Assembly: GCA_001464795.1 (NCBI GenBank) | Contig: LNEB01000015.1 | Span: 186,001-250,000 of the forward strand | Length of the DNA: 64,000 nucleotides | Reading direction: 5' to 3' | From: Bdellovibrionales bacterium Ga0074139 | GTDB taxonomy: Bacteria; Bdellovibrionota; Bdellovibrionia; Bdellovibrionales; Bdellovibrionaceae | Shown: positions 53,688 to 62,310 of the stretch, piece after piece | Layout of the letters: each line of letters opens with the position of its first letter | Position numbering within the stretch: the first letter of the stretch is position 1 | Notes under the pieces: model-generated | What the model was told of the DNA's origin: nothing | What the model saw: only the letters and a program-made list of their open reading frames with translations | Databases searched by the model: none | Made by a program: the position numbers and the translations under genes

Positions 53688-55148
53688 ATGAATTTCACTG
53701 TGGATATGGGCGATTTATTATTAACAAGCCCTTTGATTGCTCTTTTTATTGCGTCGTTAATTCCTCTGACAATTAAAGTTCTAAAGGGAAACATCGAGCA
53801 AAAACCCATTGCGACTTTGACTCAGGCTTTACTGGGAATTATTGCAGCAGCTGGACTTTTGGTTTCATTTGGAGGCGAAGGCAATACAGCATTTAATAGT
53901 GTTCTCGTTTTTGACGGCATCACATTGTGGACAGGGCTTATTGCTTTGGCTGCTGGTGCAGGTGCTTTGATTCTGATGTTCGAAAATCCTGCCACACGCG
54001 GAACTCAATTTTCGGAACTCATCTTCTTAACCTTAAGCTCAATTCTAGGAATGCTAATACTCATCTCAGCCCTTGATCTGCTGATGATTTTTATTGGCCT
54101 CGAGATGATGTCACTTTCATTGTATTTGATGATTGGCATGAGCCACGAACAAAGACTTTCTAAAGAAAGTGCATTTAAATATTTCGTTCTTGGTAGCTTT
54201 GCTTCTGCGATCTTCTTGTTTGGAATTTCTTTTATCTTTGGATCCAGCGGACAAACAAACATTTTACAATTATTAGAATCCACTGTGCAGCTAGCACAAG
54301 GGAACCAATTGTTCCTATTTGGTATCGTTCTTGTGACTGTGGGATTTTGCTTCAAAGTTTCCATCGCTCCTTTTCATGCGTGGACTCCTGACGTTTACCA
54401 AGGGGCACCCACTCCACATACAGCTTTTATGGCAACGGCTGTAAAAGTGGTTTCCTTTGCAGCATTCTTAAGAATTATTGCCATGAAACCCTTAGTGGGA
54501 TCTGAAAGCTTGTTTGATATTTTGCAGTGGTTAGCAGTGATTACGATGCTAGTAGGAAATACGGCTGCGATTTTGCAAAATAACTTAAAACGAATGCTAG
54601 CCTATTCAAGCATTGCTCACTCGGGCTATTTATTAGTGGGACTGTTGGCTGCTGGTATTAGTAACAATGGATCCTTTGCCGCTTCTGGAGTTATCTTTTA
54701 CTTATTTGCTTACTCATTAATGACAATAGGCTCATTTGCTTTGGTTTCCATGATGGAGAAAACAGAAGATCATTCATTAGATGTCGATGATTTGGCAGGA
54801 TTTGCAAAACGACGTCCAGCTTTGGCTCTTTGCTTTTCAATTTTCATGCTCTCTCTTGCGGGCATGCCGCCATCCATAGGTTTTTTCTCGAAGTTTTATT
54901 TATTTAATGCAGCCATCGGCGAAGGCCTTATTTGGTTAGCTGTTTGGGGTGTGTTGAACTCTGTGATCAGCGTTTATTATTACTTAAGACCCATTGTTGT
55001 TATGTACATGCGCGAAGGTGATGCGGATGTTTCTCATGCTGGACATTTTGCAACAGCCATTACCATTATCGTAACAGCGGCTTTAACTTTATTGTTAGGT
55101 GTTGTTTCGGGGCCCCTATTAGCTCTTGTTGAAGCAAGCCTGGTTTAA
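53688..55148 (+). CDS. nuoN: NADH-quinone oxidoreductase subunit N
   Basis: 486-residue antiporter-like subunit. IFIGLEMMSLSLYLMIG has the Glu; FKVSIAPFHAWTPDVYQGAPT and NLKRMLAYSSIAHSGYLL are typical. It ends the cluster and overlaps the convergent patatin gene by 4 bp, with no terminator between them. Confidence 0.97.
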   Translation: MNFTVDMGDLLLTSPLIALFIASLIPLTIKVLKGNIEQKPIATLTQALLGIIAAAGLLVSFGGEGNTAFNSVLVFDGITLWTGLIALAAGAGALILMFENPATRGTQFSELIFLTLSSILGMLILISALDLLMIFIGLEMMSLSLYLMIGMSHEQRLSKESAFKYFVLGSFASAIFLFGISFIFGSSGQTNILQLLESTVQLAQGNQLFLFGIVLVTVGFCFKVSIAPFHAWTPDVYQGAPTPHTAFMATAVKVVSFAAFLRIIAMKPLVGSESLFDILQWLAVITMLVGNTAAILQNNLKRMLAYSSIAHSGYLLVGLLAAGISNNGSFAASGVIFYLFAYSLMTIGSFALVSMMEKTEDHSLDVDDLAGFAKRRPALALCFSIFMLSLAGMPPSIGFFSKFYLFNAAIGEGLIWLAVWGVLNSVISVYYYLRPIVVMYMREGDADVSHAGHFATAITIIVTAALTLLLGVVSGPLLALVEASLV

Positions 55149-56344
55149 AGGTTGTAACTTTTCAAAGATATCAATGCAGATTTGAACCCAATACGAACGA
55201 TGGTTTCCAAAGTTTTTGGGTTCAAACTGAAGTGGTCAGCAAAGAACATTTCTTTGTTCTGAGCTCTTGGGTGAATGTAAAGATAATCAACGTTGGGCCG
55301 CATATGAATTTTCTTCTCTAAGATGGCCAGAATCTTTTTTCTTAATAAATCGGGCAGTTGTTCGTCTTTAAAAAACTGATCAACGACCGTATAGATTTCT
55401 TTTTGCTGTTGATCCCATTCGATATGCTTGGCAATTTTTTGTTGAATCACTTGGTAAAGAGCCTGATTGATAATCACAGGAATTCCAAATTTGTGAAGGC
55501 TTCCCACTTCTTCCGTGTAGTGATAGGGCTGCACCGAATAGGACGAGATCACTAAATCACAGCCTTGATCAGCCGCTATATGAGAAGATAATGTTTCCCG
55601 AATCTCACCGTCATAAAAGTAAAGCTCTCGGCCATCGGGCCGGGTGATTTTTGTTGGTGCATAAACCGGTGGCAGCGAAGTTGAGCAAGCCACAGCTTCA
55701 CTGATCGTGGAGTAGTTAATATGTTTCGTTGTGGAATTCTTCATGGATTCACTAAAGGGTCCAAAAATGGCTTTTCTAGTATGATTCAATTGAGTTGCCA
55801 CAACGTAAAGTTCCACGCCCAAACGACTGAAGTCATTTTCAACAAGGGCGTATTTTCTTAAATAGTGCTCAATGCCTTTTGTGGTGAACAGACCGTTGAT
55901 CTTAAGCCCTGATTTTAATAAAGCCTCAAGTCCCCCAACAAGACCCGGTGTGGATAGCCAAGATTGAGGTAGATAATTGAGCAAGCTACGACCATTGACA
56001 GAGAAAAGATGACGGTAGGAAAGTGGTTGCAACTTTTTATCAGGCCTACCGGCAAACCGGCTGGATTTCCCCATTCCCAATTGAAATGAATCAATCAAAG
56101 ACTCTACACCGTAGCCAGAGGCTAAAATAGCACTGACAAAGGCGCCTGCGCTTGAACCTACATAAAGCCTAACAGTTAGAGGATCTGTATCGGGATAAAG
56201 ATGTCTGACCAGATCCCTGGGGCCACCAGCAAAACGAAAGCCCTTTTCTTGAAGGGCCAAGCAAACGCCAATGTGAAAGGCAGCTGCTTTTATGCCGCCG
56301 CCACTTAATACTAAACCAATCTTCTTCTTTTCTCGAATTTGCAT
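55145..56344 (-). CDS. Patatin-like phospholipase
   Basis: 399 residues with a patatin fold. The oxyanion loop LSGGGIKAAAFHIG is at about 13-26, GSSAG (63-67) carries the nucleophile Ser65, and Asp245 in YFYDGE is the dyad acid; the usual DGG/DGA is DGE here. No signal peptide, so it is cytoplasmic or exported by another route. The C-terminal third (about 300-399) is helical and unfamiliar, containing YLYIHPRAQNKEMFFADHF. Related enzymes in bacteria include secreted toxins (ExoU-like) and housekeeping phospholipases; the sequence does not say which. It diverges from an HTH protein gene. Confidence 0.88.
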   Translation of the reverse strand: MQIREKKKIGLVLSGGGIKAAAFHIGVCLALQEKGFRFAGGPRDLVRHLYPDTDPLTVRLYVGSSAGAFVSAILASGYGVESLIDSFQLGMGKSSRFAGRPDKKLQPLSYRHLFSVNGRSLLNYLPQSWLSTPGLVGGLEALLKSGLKINGLFTTKGIEHYLRKYALVENDFSRLGVELYVVATQLNHTRKAIFGPFSESMKNSTTKHINYSTISEAVACSTSLPPVYAPTKITRPDGRELYFYDGEIRETLSSHIAADQGCDLVISSYSVQPYHYTEEVGSLHKFGIPVIINQALYQVIQQKIAKHIEWDQQQKEIYTVVDQFFKDEQLPDLLRKKILAILEKKIHMRPNVDYLYIHPRAQNKEMFFADHFSLNPKTLETIVRIGFKSALISLKSYNL

Positions 56345-56385
56345 AGATACTCAATATGAACACACTAAAAACAGATTGAAAAGTG

Positions 56386-56484
56386 GACTATCCAGGTCAA
56401 AAGTCTCGGTATGCCTAGTCAAAACTGAGACAAAAGACTAGATAGTCAGCCGATAATTGACAGATTATGTTCGCATGATAGGTT
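56386..56484 (+). promoter_or_regulatory. Putative promoter and operator for the HTH/coiled-coil gene
   Basis: A perfect -35 TTGACA at 56457-56462 is followed after 16 bp by TAGGTT with an upstream TG, a plausible extended -10 for the gene starting at 56511. Just before it GACTA/TAGTC occurs four times (56386, 56416, 56436, 56443), the last two forming the near-palindrome GACTAGATAGTC. This looks like a repeat-type operator. Confidence 0.4.
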
Positions 56485-56510
56485 GAATAGGCAGAAGGGA
56501 TTTGGGTTTT

Positions 56511-56978
56511 ATGACTGAAAATTGGCTTCCAATCACTGAGTACTCAATCAAGCACAAGGTGAGCGTTAGTACATTACGTCGGAAAATAAAGACCAATGAA
56601 ATTAAGTTTTCTTTCTCTGAAGGAAAGTACTTGCTCCTGGATGAACCTATGATGACCCACACCAACCATCGCCCCTCCCTCAACAGCGATCAGGGTATGC
56701 ATCAGAAATCAGTGTCCACGACAACGGCTGCAGAACCTCAAGCAGCCGTTCTTCAATCTTCCACCGGTAGTTTAGACGGCCCCATACTAACAGCCGCCAA
56801 CAAATTACTTGTCGAACTTAAGCGTGCTTACACGCAAATCCTGCAAGAAAAAGAAGAGCAGATTCTTCACCTGAAAGAAGAAGCGGCTGATCTTAAAACT
56901 CTTGTTCGAGTGCTTGAAAGCGAAAACGAAAGACTGAATGGCCGCGGTCGTTCCGTGCACGTGGATTTTAACAACTAA
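56511..56978 (+). CDS. HTH DNA-binding-like protein with C-terminal coiled coil
   Basis: 155 residues. The N-terminal 50 residues (WLPITEYSIKHKVSVSTLRRKIK, then the wing-like EGKYLLLDEPM) resemble a MerR/excisionase-type winged helix. A polar S/T/Q-rich linker follows (about 50-85), then a coiled coil (about 95-150) with EKEEQILHLKEEAADLKTLV heptads. ATG at 56511 is chosen over TTG at 56502. It is probably a transcription or DNA-structuring factor that dimerises through its coiled coil. No close family is recognised. It diverges from the patatin gene across a GACTA-rich spacer. Confidence 0.7.
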   Translation: MTENWLPITEYSIKHKVSVSTLRRKIKTNEIKFSFSEGKYLLLDEPMMTHTNHRPSLNSDQGMHQKSVSTTTAAEPQAAVLQSSTGSLDGPILTAANKLLVELKRAYTQILQEKEEQILHLKEEAADLKTLVRVLESENERLNGRGRSVHVDFNN

Positions 56979-56979
56979 A

Positions 56980-57645
56980 TTATTTTTGTGTGCGGACCCA
57001 CTTGTTTATCTCTGGCCTATTTAAGTTTACAAAACTAAAACCAATCAGTTTATCGCCCAATTTATAACCCCCACTGTGCACTCCGATGATGGTGGGCACA
57101 CCGTGCCGATTCGTCAGCGCTGAACTTCCAGAATCACCCGGAAGAAATCGAGAACTTGGGTGATCCACTAAAAAGAACCCACCACTTACGCCCGTGTATA
57201 CATTTAAAGGATCCGGAAGTTTGATTTTATCTAAAGGAATAAGATTGAAATTTTCTTTTCTAAAAACATTTTCCGCATCTTTTATTCCAGAGTCTCCGAC
57301 AGAGTAGGATTGAACAATATTGGGTAAACTGATCATGGCTTGGGGAAATATAAGAGGTAATACTTTTTGTTTGTTGGTGAACTCGTTTTTTTCTAAAGTA
57401 ACAACGGCCACATCAGTCGCAATTCTTTCATGAAAATCTTTATAATTAAAATACTTAGGATAGACAGCAAATTTTTTAGTTTCGAACTGTTGAATTTCGG
57501 GGTTCACCATAATAGAGGCAAAGGGCCTGGAGGTTGTAGAAACCAGAATCGAGTAGTCTTTAGCTCCTTTAAGATGATTAAAACAATGAGCTGAAGTTAA
57601 TAAAGATTTTCGACTGATTATGGTGCCAGTGCAAATTCCGCGCAC
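56980..57645 (-). CDS. Trypsin-like serine protease (S1), catalytic part of a frameshifted gene
   Basis: 222-residue frame with a complete chymotrypsin-type triad: His20 (TSAHC), Asp78 (ATDVAVV) and Ser172 (PGDSGSS). ICTGTIIS is the usual first beta-barrel strand and GVHSGG the substrate-pocket strand. The frame's apparent GTG start (57645) lacks a signal peptide and the mature N-terminus. Both are found just upstream in another frame (57618-57740), so the gene looks broken by a one-base deletion near 57650. If real it is a pseudogene; if a sequencing error, the protease is about 250 residues long and secreted. It follows the phosphatase gene. Confidence 0.8.
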   Translation of the reverse strand: MRGICTGTIISRKSLLTSAHCFNHLKGAKDYSILVSTTSRPFASIMVNPEIQQFETKKFAVYPKYFNYKDFHERIATDVAVVTLEKNEFTNKQKVLPLIFPQAMISLPNIVQSYSVGDSGIKDAENVFRKENFNLIPLDKIKLPDPLNVYTGVSGGFFLVDHPSSRFLPGDSGSSALTNRHGVPTIIGVHSGGYKLGDKLIGFSFVNLNRPEINKWVRTQK

Positions 57646-57740
57646 ATCAAGGGATCATTTGGCTTTACCTCAAAACCACCCATCATGGCAGAGGTGTTGA
57701 GGAAATAGAAAAGTGTAAATATCAAAGCAAACTTATTCAC
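57618..57740 (-). pseudogene. Signal peptide and mature N-terminus of the frameshifted trypsin gene
   Basis: GTG at 57740 overlaps the phosphatase stop (GTGA) and opens a 40-codon frame: signal peptide VNKFALIFTLFYFLNTSA, then MMGGFEVKPNDP, which resembles the IVGG..V..P start of mature trypsins. It ends at a TAA inside the protease frame. Adding one C to the CCC run at 57651-57653 joins it to the protease frame as NDPLDVRGICTGTI. Confidence 0.7.
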
Positions 57741-58765
57741 AAGGGTACTCGCACGGTTCCAGAACATGACTTTATCTGCCGCTCATGATGCCAAGTTGTT
57801 TTTTTCCCATTTTGAAGAACTAGAGAACTTAAGTTTCCGTTTTCTATTTCTGAAATTCCTGTGTCCAGCTGAATGACTTTTGAGCTGTAAAGGCTGTGAT
57901 TCACTGAAACTAAGTTATTATGGGTTTTCATATGACCGACGACAACCGAGTCTGCATCAAGATGATTTAAAATTTGCTCAAGCTGATGAACACTCAAAGT
58001 GGGTTTAATGGGTCCTTGTTCATTTTTTTCATCATTTAAAGCACCAGTACCCATGGGACCTTGTCCTGGTAAAATGAAAAACTCAGTCTCTTTCGGGGGT
58101 GAGTTAAAAAACCCAACAGCATCGGGAGAAAGTTTCATTTGATAATATTTCAACCAAGCACGAACGGTGGAATTAATGAGAAGTGGATCATAATCTAAAG
58201 CCCAAGTATCAAGACCCGCATGCACAAAAAGTTGATTATTGATTTTAATTATTGAATTAAGACTTCGAAGCCATTTGGCATAAATAGAGTCAGCGGTAAA
58301 TGCTTTATATAAATTCTCGCTTGAATAAGCCTCACCCGGTGCTTGGGTTTCGGCAAAGCGGTGTTTATCTTGAAGACTTAGTTTATTAAATTTTCCAGTG
58401 GCTAGCATCACTTCGTGATTCCCTAAAACCACATGTAGACGACCACCCTTTGATAGGGCCTGCTGTTCAAGATTCATTACAAAATTAAGAATTCCAAAGC
58501 TATCGGGTCCCAGATTCACCAGATCACCAATAAGAACTAAATGATCTGATCCAGCGATCCATAAACCATCCGAATTAATAAATTTATTCTGCAATAAAAT
58601 TTGCTTTAAAGCCTCTAAATCTCCGTGCAAATCACCAACGGCCATAACCCTGGAATTTGTTTGAAATGTCCAAGCTTTGTTATCACTAACAAGAATTGGC
58701 GACGCATGGGAATGGATCACCATTAAATTGAAGATGAGGCTTAGGAAAACGAGCACTCTGTTCAT
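57737..58765 (-). CDS. Secreted Shewanella-like (PPP-superfamily) metallophosphatase
   Basis: 342 residues. A signal peptide (about 1-22) precedes a calcineurin-type phosphoesterase domain with GDLHGD (44-49), GDLVNLGP (80-87), GNHE (115-118), FVHAGLD (near 188) and VVGHMKTH (near 272). The GDxxNxGP form in place of GDxxDRG, together with the C-terminal GHxxT-like segment, fits the Shewanella-like phosphatase group of the PPP family rather than classical PP1/PP2A. Predicted periplasmic or secreted. It overlaps the trypsin gene by 4 bp, so both likely form one operon. The substrate is unknown. Confidence 0.85.
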   Translation of the reverse strand: MNRVLVFLSLIFNLMVIHSHASPILVSDNKAWTFQTNSRVMAVGDLHGDLEALKQILLQNKFINSDGLWIAGSDHLVLIGDLVNLGPDSFGILNFVMNLEQQALSKGGRLHVVLGNHEVMLATGKFNKLSLQDKHRFAETQAPGEAYSSENLYKAFTADSIYAKWLRSLNSIIKINNQLFVHAGLDTWALDYDPLLINSTVRAWLKYYQMKLSPDAVGFFNSPPKETEFFILPGQGPMGTGALNDEKNEQGPIKPTLSVHQLEQILNHLDADSVVVGHMKTHNNLVSVNHSLYSSKVIQLDTGISEIENGNLSSLVLQNGKKTTWHHERQIKSCSGTVRVPL

Positions 58766-58914
58766 AAGCCTCTGTGTTGCAAGTTTGTGACCTTATATTT
58801 GTAAATGTGTCTCATTTTTAGACAATGGATTCACATCATATCAAATTAAACAGCTTCTGAAACTGGCTCGAATCAAGCAGGTCGATAACTTTGAAATCAA
58901 CTCAAGAGGTTTAT

Positions 58915-59184
58915 ATGAAAAAAGTTTTGCTGATCAGTTTAATGGCCCTTTCAATTAACAGCTTCGCTGAATCAGAATCTTATGATCATAACGATAAAAT
59001 TGGTGCCTGTGCTGCCATGAGTTCTGAAACCCACAAGATCGCCAATGAAATGTACAAAAATAAATTTAAGGAAAGCTGGTTTGAATTAGTCAATCCAACA
59101 GACGAGCAAGTTGATGCTTATTACGAAATTTTTGAAACAGCTCATAAGAAAGTATCTGCAGAACTACAGCTGGCTTGCGAATAA
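58915..59184 (+). CDS. Small secreted protein
   Basis: 89 residues. The signal peptide MKKVLLISLMALSINSFA is clear. The mature part is about 70 residues, helical and charged, with two cysteines (ACAAM near the start and LACE at the end) that could form a disulfide. ATG at 58915 is chosen because GAGG lies about 6 bp upstream; a TTG 24 bp earlier is unlikely. No family recognised. A second small secreted protein follows 20 bp on. Confidence 0.7.
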   Translation: MKKVLLISLMALSINSFAESESYDHNDKIGACAAMSSETHKIANEMYKNKFKESWFELVNPTDEQVDAYYEIFETAHKKVSAELQLACE

Positions 59185-59204
59185 TTTTTAGAGAAGAGGT
59201 CCCC

Positions 59205-59663
59205 ATGAAACATTTAATTCTGAGTATGATTTTACTTTCCTTTAACATCTCGTTTGCCGAGACTGTTTCAGTTGACTCACTTTGTGAAGATTACATCGTA
59301 CTTTCAGAATCAAATAGTTTATACAAGGGAAAGCCTGAGCTTTTACAGCACTGTATGAACCTCAAAATCGAAGCAGAAAAAAACAAAAAGCTTAAGAATT
59401 CCTTTTTAACATTCTTAAGCGGCAACGAGTCCCTAACAACGACCTTTAGGCAAAGAACAGTTACACTAAAATCAACTGATCTTGAATTGGATTCATTGAA
59501 TTGCATCAACACAGAAGACGCAAAAGAATGCACGGCTCAATTAAGCCAGGACGCTAAAATCTGTGAGATTGGTTTTACTAAAGTTGTTGTCCGTTTTTCT
59601 GATGATTTGACAACTATAACGTCTGCATTGGGTTACTCGCCAGCGATGTGCATAAGTCGGTAA
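59205..59663 (+). CDS. Small secreted cysteine-containing protein
   Basis: 152 residues with signal peptide MKHLILSMILLSFNISFA. The mature domain has six cysteines spread over SLCEDYIV, HCMNL, LNCINTEDAKECTAQL, AKICEIGF and AMCISR, suggesting disulfides. A GAAGAGG ribosome-binding site precedes the ATG at 59205. Unknown family. It is paired with the preceding small secreted protein. Confidence 0.7.
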   Translation: MKHLILSMILLSFNISFAETVSVDSLCEDYIVLSESNSLYKGKPELLQHCMNLKIEAEKNKKLKNSFLTFLSGNESLTTTFRQRTVTLKSTDLELDSLNCINTEDAKECTAQLSQDAKICEIGFTKVVVRFSDDLTTITSALGYSPAMCISR

Positions 59664-59695
59664 AAAGCAAAACCCCACTTGTTCTAAGTGGGGTT
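59664..59695 (-). terminator. Terminator of lon
   Basis: Ten-pair perfect stem AACCCCACTT / AAGTGGGGTT with a 5-nt loop. On the minus strand it is followed by TTTGCTTTTT. It lies 35 bp past the lon stop. On the plus strand no T-run follows, though the stem may also limit read-through from the small secreted genes. Confidence 0.85.
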
Positions 59696-59729
59696 CGGCC
59701 GTTCTTCGCAAGGTTTTAATATTATCTAA

Positions 59730-62129
59730 TTAAGCCGCTAATGGCTTGTTCTTTTTTCCAGAGGCTTTAGGAGCTGGTTTCTTCAAGCTACCTTTACCTT
59801 TTTCAAAAATCACAGCAAAGACTTCATCTAAGTTTTCTGCAAGAATGAAGTTCATTTTATCTTTAAAGACTTTTGGAATATCCGCTAAGTCCTTTTGATT
59901 TGCGATTGGAATAATCACATTCGTAATACCTTGATTCAAAGCTGCTAAACACTTTTCACGGATTCCACCGACGGGGAGGACTCGCCCTTGAAGAGTGACT
60001 TCACCAGTCATGGCCACATCATGGCGTACAGGTGTTTCAGTCATCAAACTTACGAGTGCTGTTGTCAGTGCAATACCAGCTGAAGGACCATCTTTGGGGA
60101 TCGCGCCTGCAGGTAAATGAACGTGAATATCATGTTTATCAAAAAAGTCTTCTGCAATTCCAAGTTCTTCCATATGAGCTTTTGCGTAAGACATCGCCGC
60201 ATGCGCCGACTCCTTCATCACATCACCCAATTGTCCAGTTAAAGCCAAGTGACCTTTGCCCTTCATTTTAAGAGCCTCAATCACAAGAACTTCACCACCG
60301 GCCTGTGTCCAAGCTAGACCTTGAACGATTCCCACCTGAGAATCCATCAACTTATCTTCGCGTAAAAACTTCGGAGGACCAAGAAGCTCAGGCACACTGG
60401 GGCCAGTCACTTCAAAGAAACTCTTTTCACCTAACACAACCATTTTAGCAATTTTTCTACAAACAGAGCCGATTTCTCTCTCTAAATTTCTCAGACCAGC
60501 TTCACGAGTGTAACCAGAGATCACAGCACGAATACCATCGTCAGTGAAAGTTGCATTGGTTGATGAAATACCATTGTTCTCGAGTTGTCTTGGAATTAAA
60601 TGCTTCTTAGTAATGAACAACTTATCATTTTCTGTATAACCAGGAATATAAAGGAGTTCCATACGATCACGAAGTGCTGCGGGAATATTTTCAACAACGT
60701 TAGCTGTTGCAATAAACAAAACATTACTAAGATCGAAATCCACATTTAAATAGTTATCACGGAACGTTGAGTTTTGTTCAGGATCTAATACTTCAAGCAT
60801 GGCAGCTGAAGGATCACCCCTAAAGTCAGAACCCAGTTTATCAATTTCGTCTAATACGATAACAGGATTATTAGTTTTCGCCTGTCTCATGGCTTGAATA
60901 ATTTTTCCTGGCATGGCTCCGACATAAGTGCGTCGATGTCCACGGATTTCAGCTTCGTCTTTAACTCCGCCGAGCGCGATTCTAAAATATTCACGGCCCA
61001 TGGCTTTTGCAATCGACTTACCTAAAGAGGTCTTACCAACCCCTGGAGGTCCTGCAAAACAAAGGATGGGCCCCTTCATTGTTGCCTTTAATTTTCTAAC
61101 AGCTAAGAACTCTAGAACACGCTCTTTTGCTTTTTGTAATTCGTAATGATCATCATCAAGAATTTCTTTAGATTTTTTGAGATCAATAATATCTTCTGAT
61201 TTTTTGCTCCAAGGTAGATCAACCATCCAATCAAGATAAGTTCTTACCATTGTGGCTTCAGAAGCATCCGGATGCATTCGCTCAAGTCGTGCGAGCTGTT
61301 TTAAAGCCTCTGTTTCGACCTGTGCGGGCATACCCACAGTAGAAATTTTATTTCTAAGCTCATCCATCTCTTCAGATTTTGAGTCTCCATCACCAAGCTC
61401 ACTTTTGATTTGCTTCATCTGTTCACGTAAAAAATATTCACGCTGAGATTTTGACAAATCATCTTTAGGGCCACGAGCTTTGTTCTGTGTTTGCAAAGAT
61501 TCAATTTCAGCAGTTAATAAGTCATTAACAGCTTTGAGTCTTTCGCGTGGATCAAGAATTTCTAAGACTCTTTGTGCTTCTGTGGTTTTAACACCAATAT
61601 TAGAAGCAATCAGGTCAGCAATTCTTCCGCAGTCAGTAATGTCATCAAGAACAAGCAAGATGTCTGGTGATAAAGGTTTGCCAAGTGCAATGATTCTTTC
61701 AATAGAATCTTTTGTTGTACGAATTAGAGCTTCAATTTCTGCCAATGGAGCAGTGACAGCCGCATCTTCAATTTTATCAATGGCGACTTCAAAGTAAGGA
61801 TTATTTTTAACATAACTTGTGATCTTGGCTTTTGATACACCTTGGATCAGAACTTTCACTCGACCATCAGATAGGCGCTTCATACGCATAATCATGGCCA
61901 CGGTTCCTACTTCATATATAGACTCAGGTGTCGGATTTTCTTCGCCGAAATCTTTTTGCGAAGATAAGAAGATAAGCCTATTTTTGGCTAACGCTTCCTC
62001 TACGGCCCTTATAGAGCTGTCCCTACCCACAAAAAGTGGAATTATCATATAGGGGAAAACCACGATGTCACGTACGGGTAACATGGGCATTGTTTGCGGT
62101 ATATCCATTACCTTGTCATCAAAACTCAT
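59730..62129 (-). CDS. lon: ATP-dependent protease Lon
   Basis: 799-residue LonA. The N-terminal substrate domain opens with [23 protein letters not shown]. The AAA+ module has [15 protein letters not shown] (Walker A) and [11 protein letters not shown] (Walker B). The proteolytic domain has the Ser of KDGPSAG and the Lys of [10 protein letters not shown]. The C-terminus has a Lys/Pro-rich tail. GGAGG lies 6 bp before the ATG at 62129; the frame continues upstream to 62153 without a better signal. Degrades damaged and regulatory proteins in the cytoplasm. It is a single gene with its own terminator. Confidence 0.97.
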   Translation of the reverse strand: MSFDDKVMDIPQTMPMLPVRDIVVFPYMIIPLFVGRDSSIRAVEEALAKNRLIFLSSQKDFGEENPTPESIYEVGTVAMIMRMKRLSDGRVKVLIQGVSKAKITSYVKNNPYFEVAIDKIEDAAVTAPLAEIEALIRTTKDSIERIIALGKPLSPDILLVLDDITDCGRIADLIASNIGVKTTEAQRVLEILDPRERLKAVNDLLTAEIESLQTQNKARGPKDDLSKSQREYFLREQMKQIKSELGDGDSKSEEMDELRNKISTVGMPAQVETEALKQLARLERMHPDASEATMVRTYLDWMVDLPWSKKSEDIIDLKKSKEILDDDHYELQKAKERVLEFLAVRKLKATMKGPILCFAGPPGVGKTSLGKSIAKAMGREYFRIALGGVKDEAEIRGHRRTYVGAMPGKIIQAMRQAKTNNPVIVLDEIDKLGSDFRGDPSAAMLEVLDPEQNSTFRDNYLNVDFDLSNVLFIATANVVENIPAALRDRMELLYIPGYTENDKLFITKKHLIPRQLENNGISSTNATFTDDGIRAVISGYTREAGLRNLEREIGSVCRKIAKMVVLGEKSFFEVTGPSVPELLGPPKFLREDKLMDSQVGIVQGLAWTQAGGEVLVIEALKMKGKGHLALTGQLGDVMKESAHAAMSYAKAHMEELGIAEDFFDKHDIHVHLPAGAIPKDGPSAGIALTTALVSLMTETPVRHDVAMTGEVTLQGRVLPVGGIREKCLAALNQGITNVIIPIANQKDLADIPKVFKDKMNFILAENLDEVFAVIFEKGKGSLKKPAPKASGKKNKPLAA

Positions 62130-62310
62130 AAGGTGCCTCCAGAGCATGTCCAACTTGCAGAATTATGTAGAAGATTGATCGGAGGATTCTTTTAATTGCT
62201 TTAAAGAAAATTGACTTTCAAAAGTCCGGATTTAAATAGTTTTAACAAGTGAGAAATGTGACCTAAGGAGAGGAAAACTGGATCAATGACGTGAGAAATA
62301 AAAGAGAAAC
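62130..62310. promoter_or_regulatory. Intergenic region upstream of lon
   Basis: 181 bp hold the lon promoter. CATAAT on the minus strand (about 62160-62165) is a possible -10 but no good -35 was found, and no heat-shock sigma-32 pair was recognised. Otherwise nothing evident. Confidence 0.3.

Noticed and set aside
54005-54364. 119-codon minus-strand frame inside nuoN
   Set aside because: Antisense shadow of a conserved membrane protein gene.
57645-57665. Programmed -1 frameshift joining signal peptide and trypsin domain
   Set aside because: No X-XXY-YYZ slippery heptamer or downstream structure was seen; a one-base deletion in a C-run is simpler.
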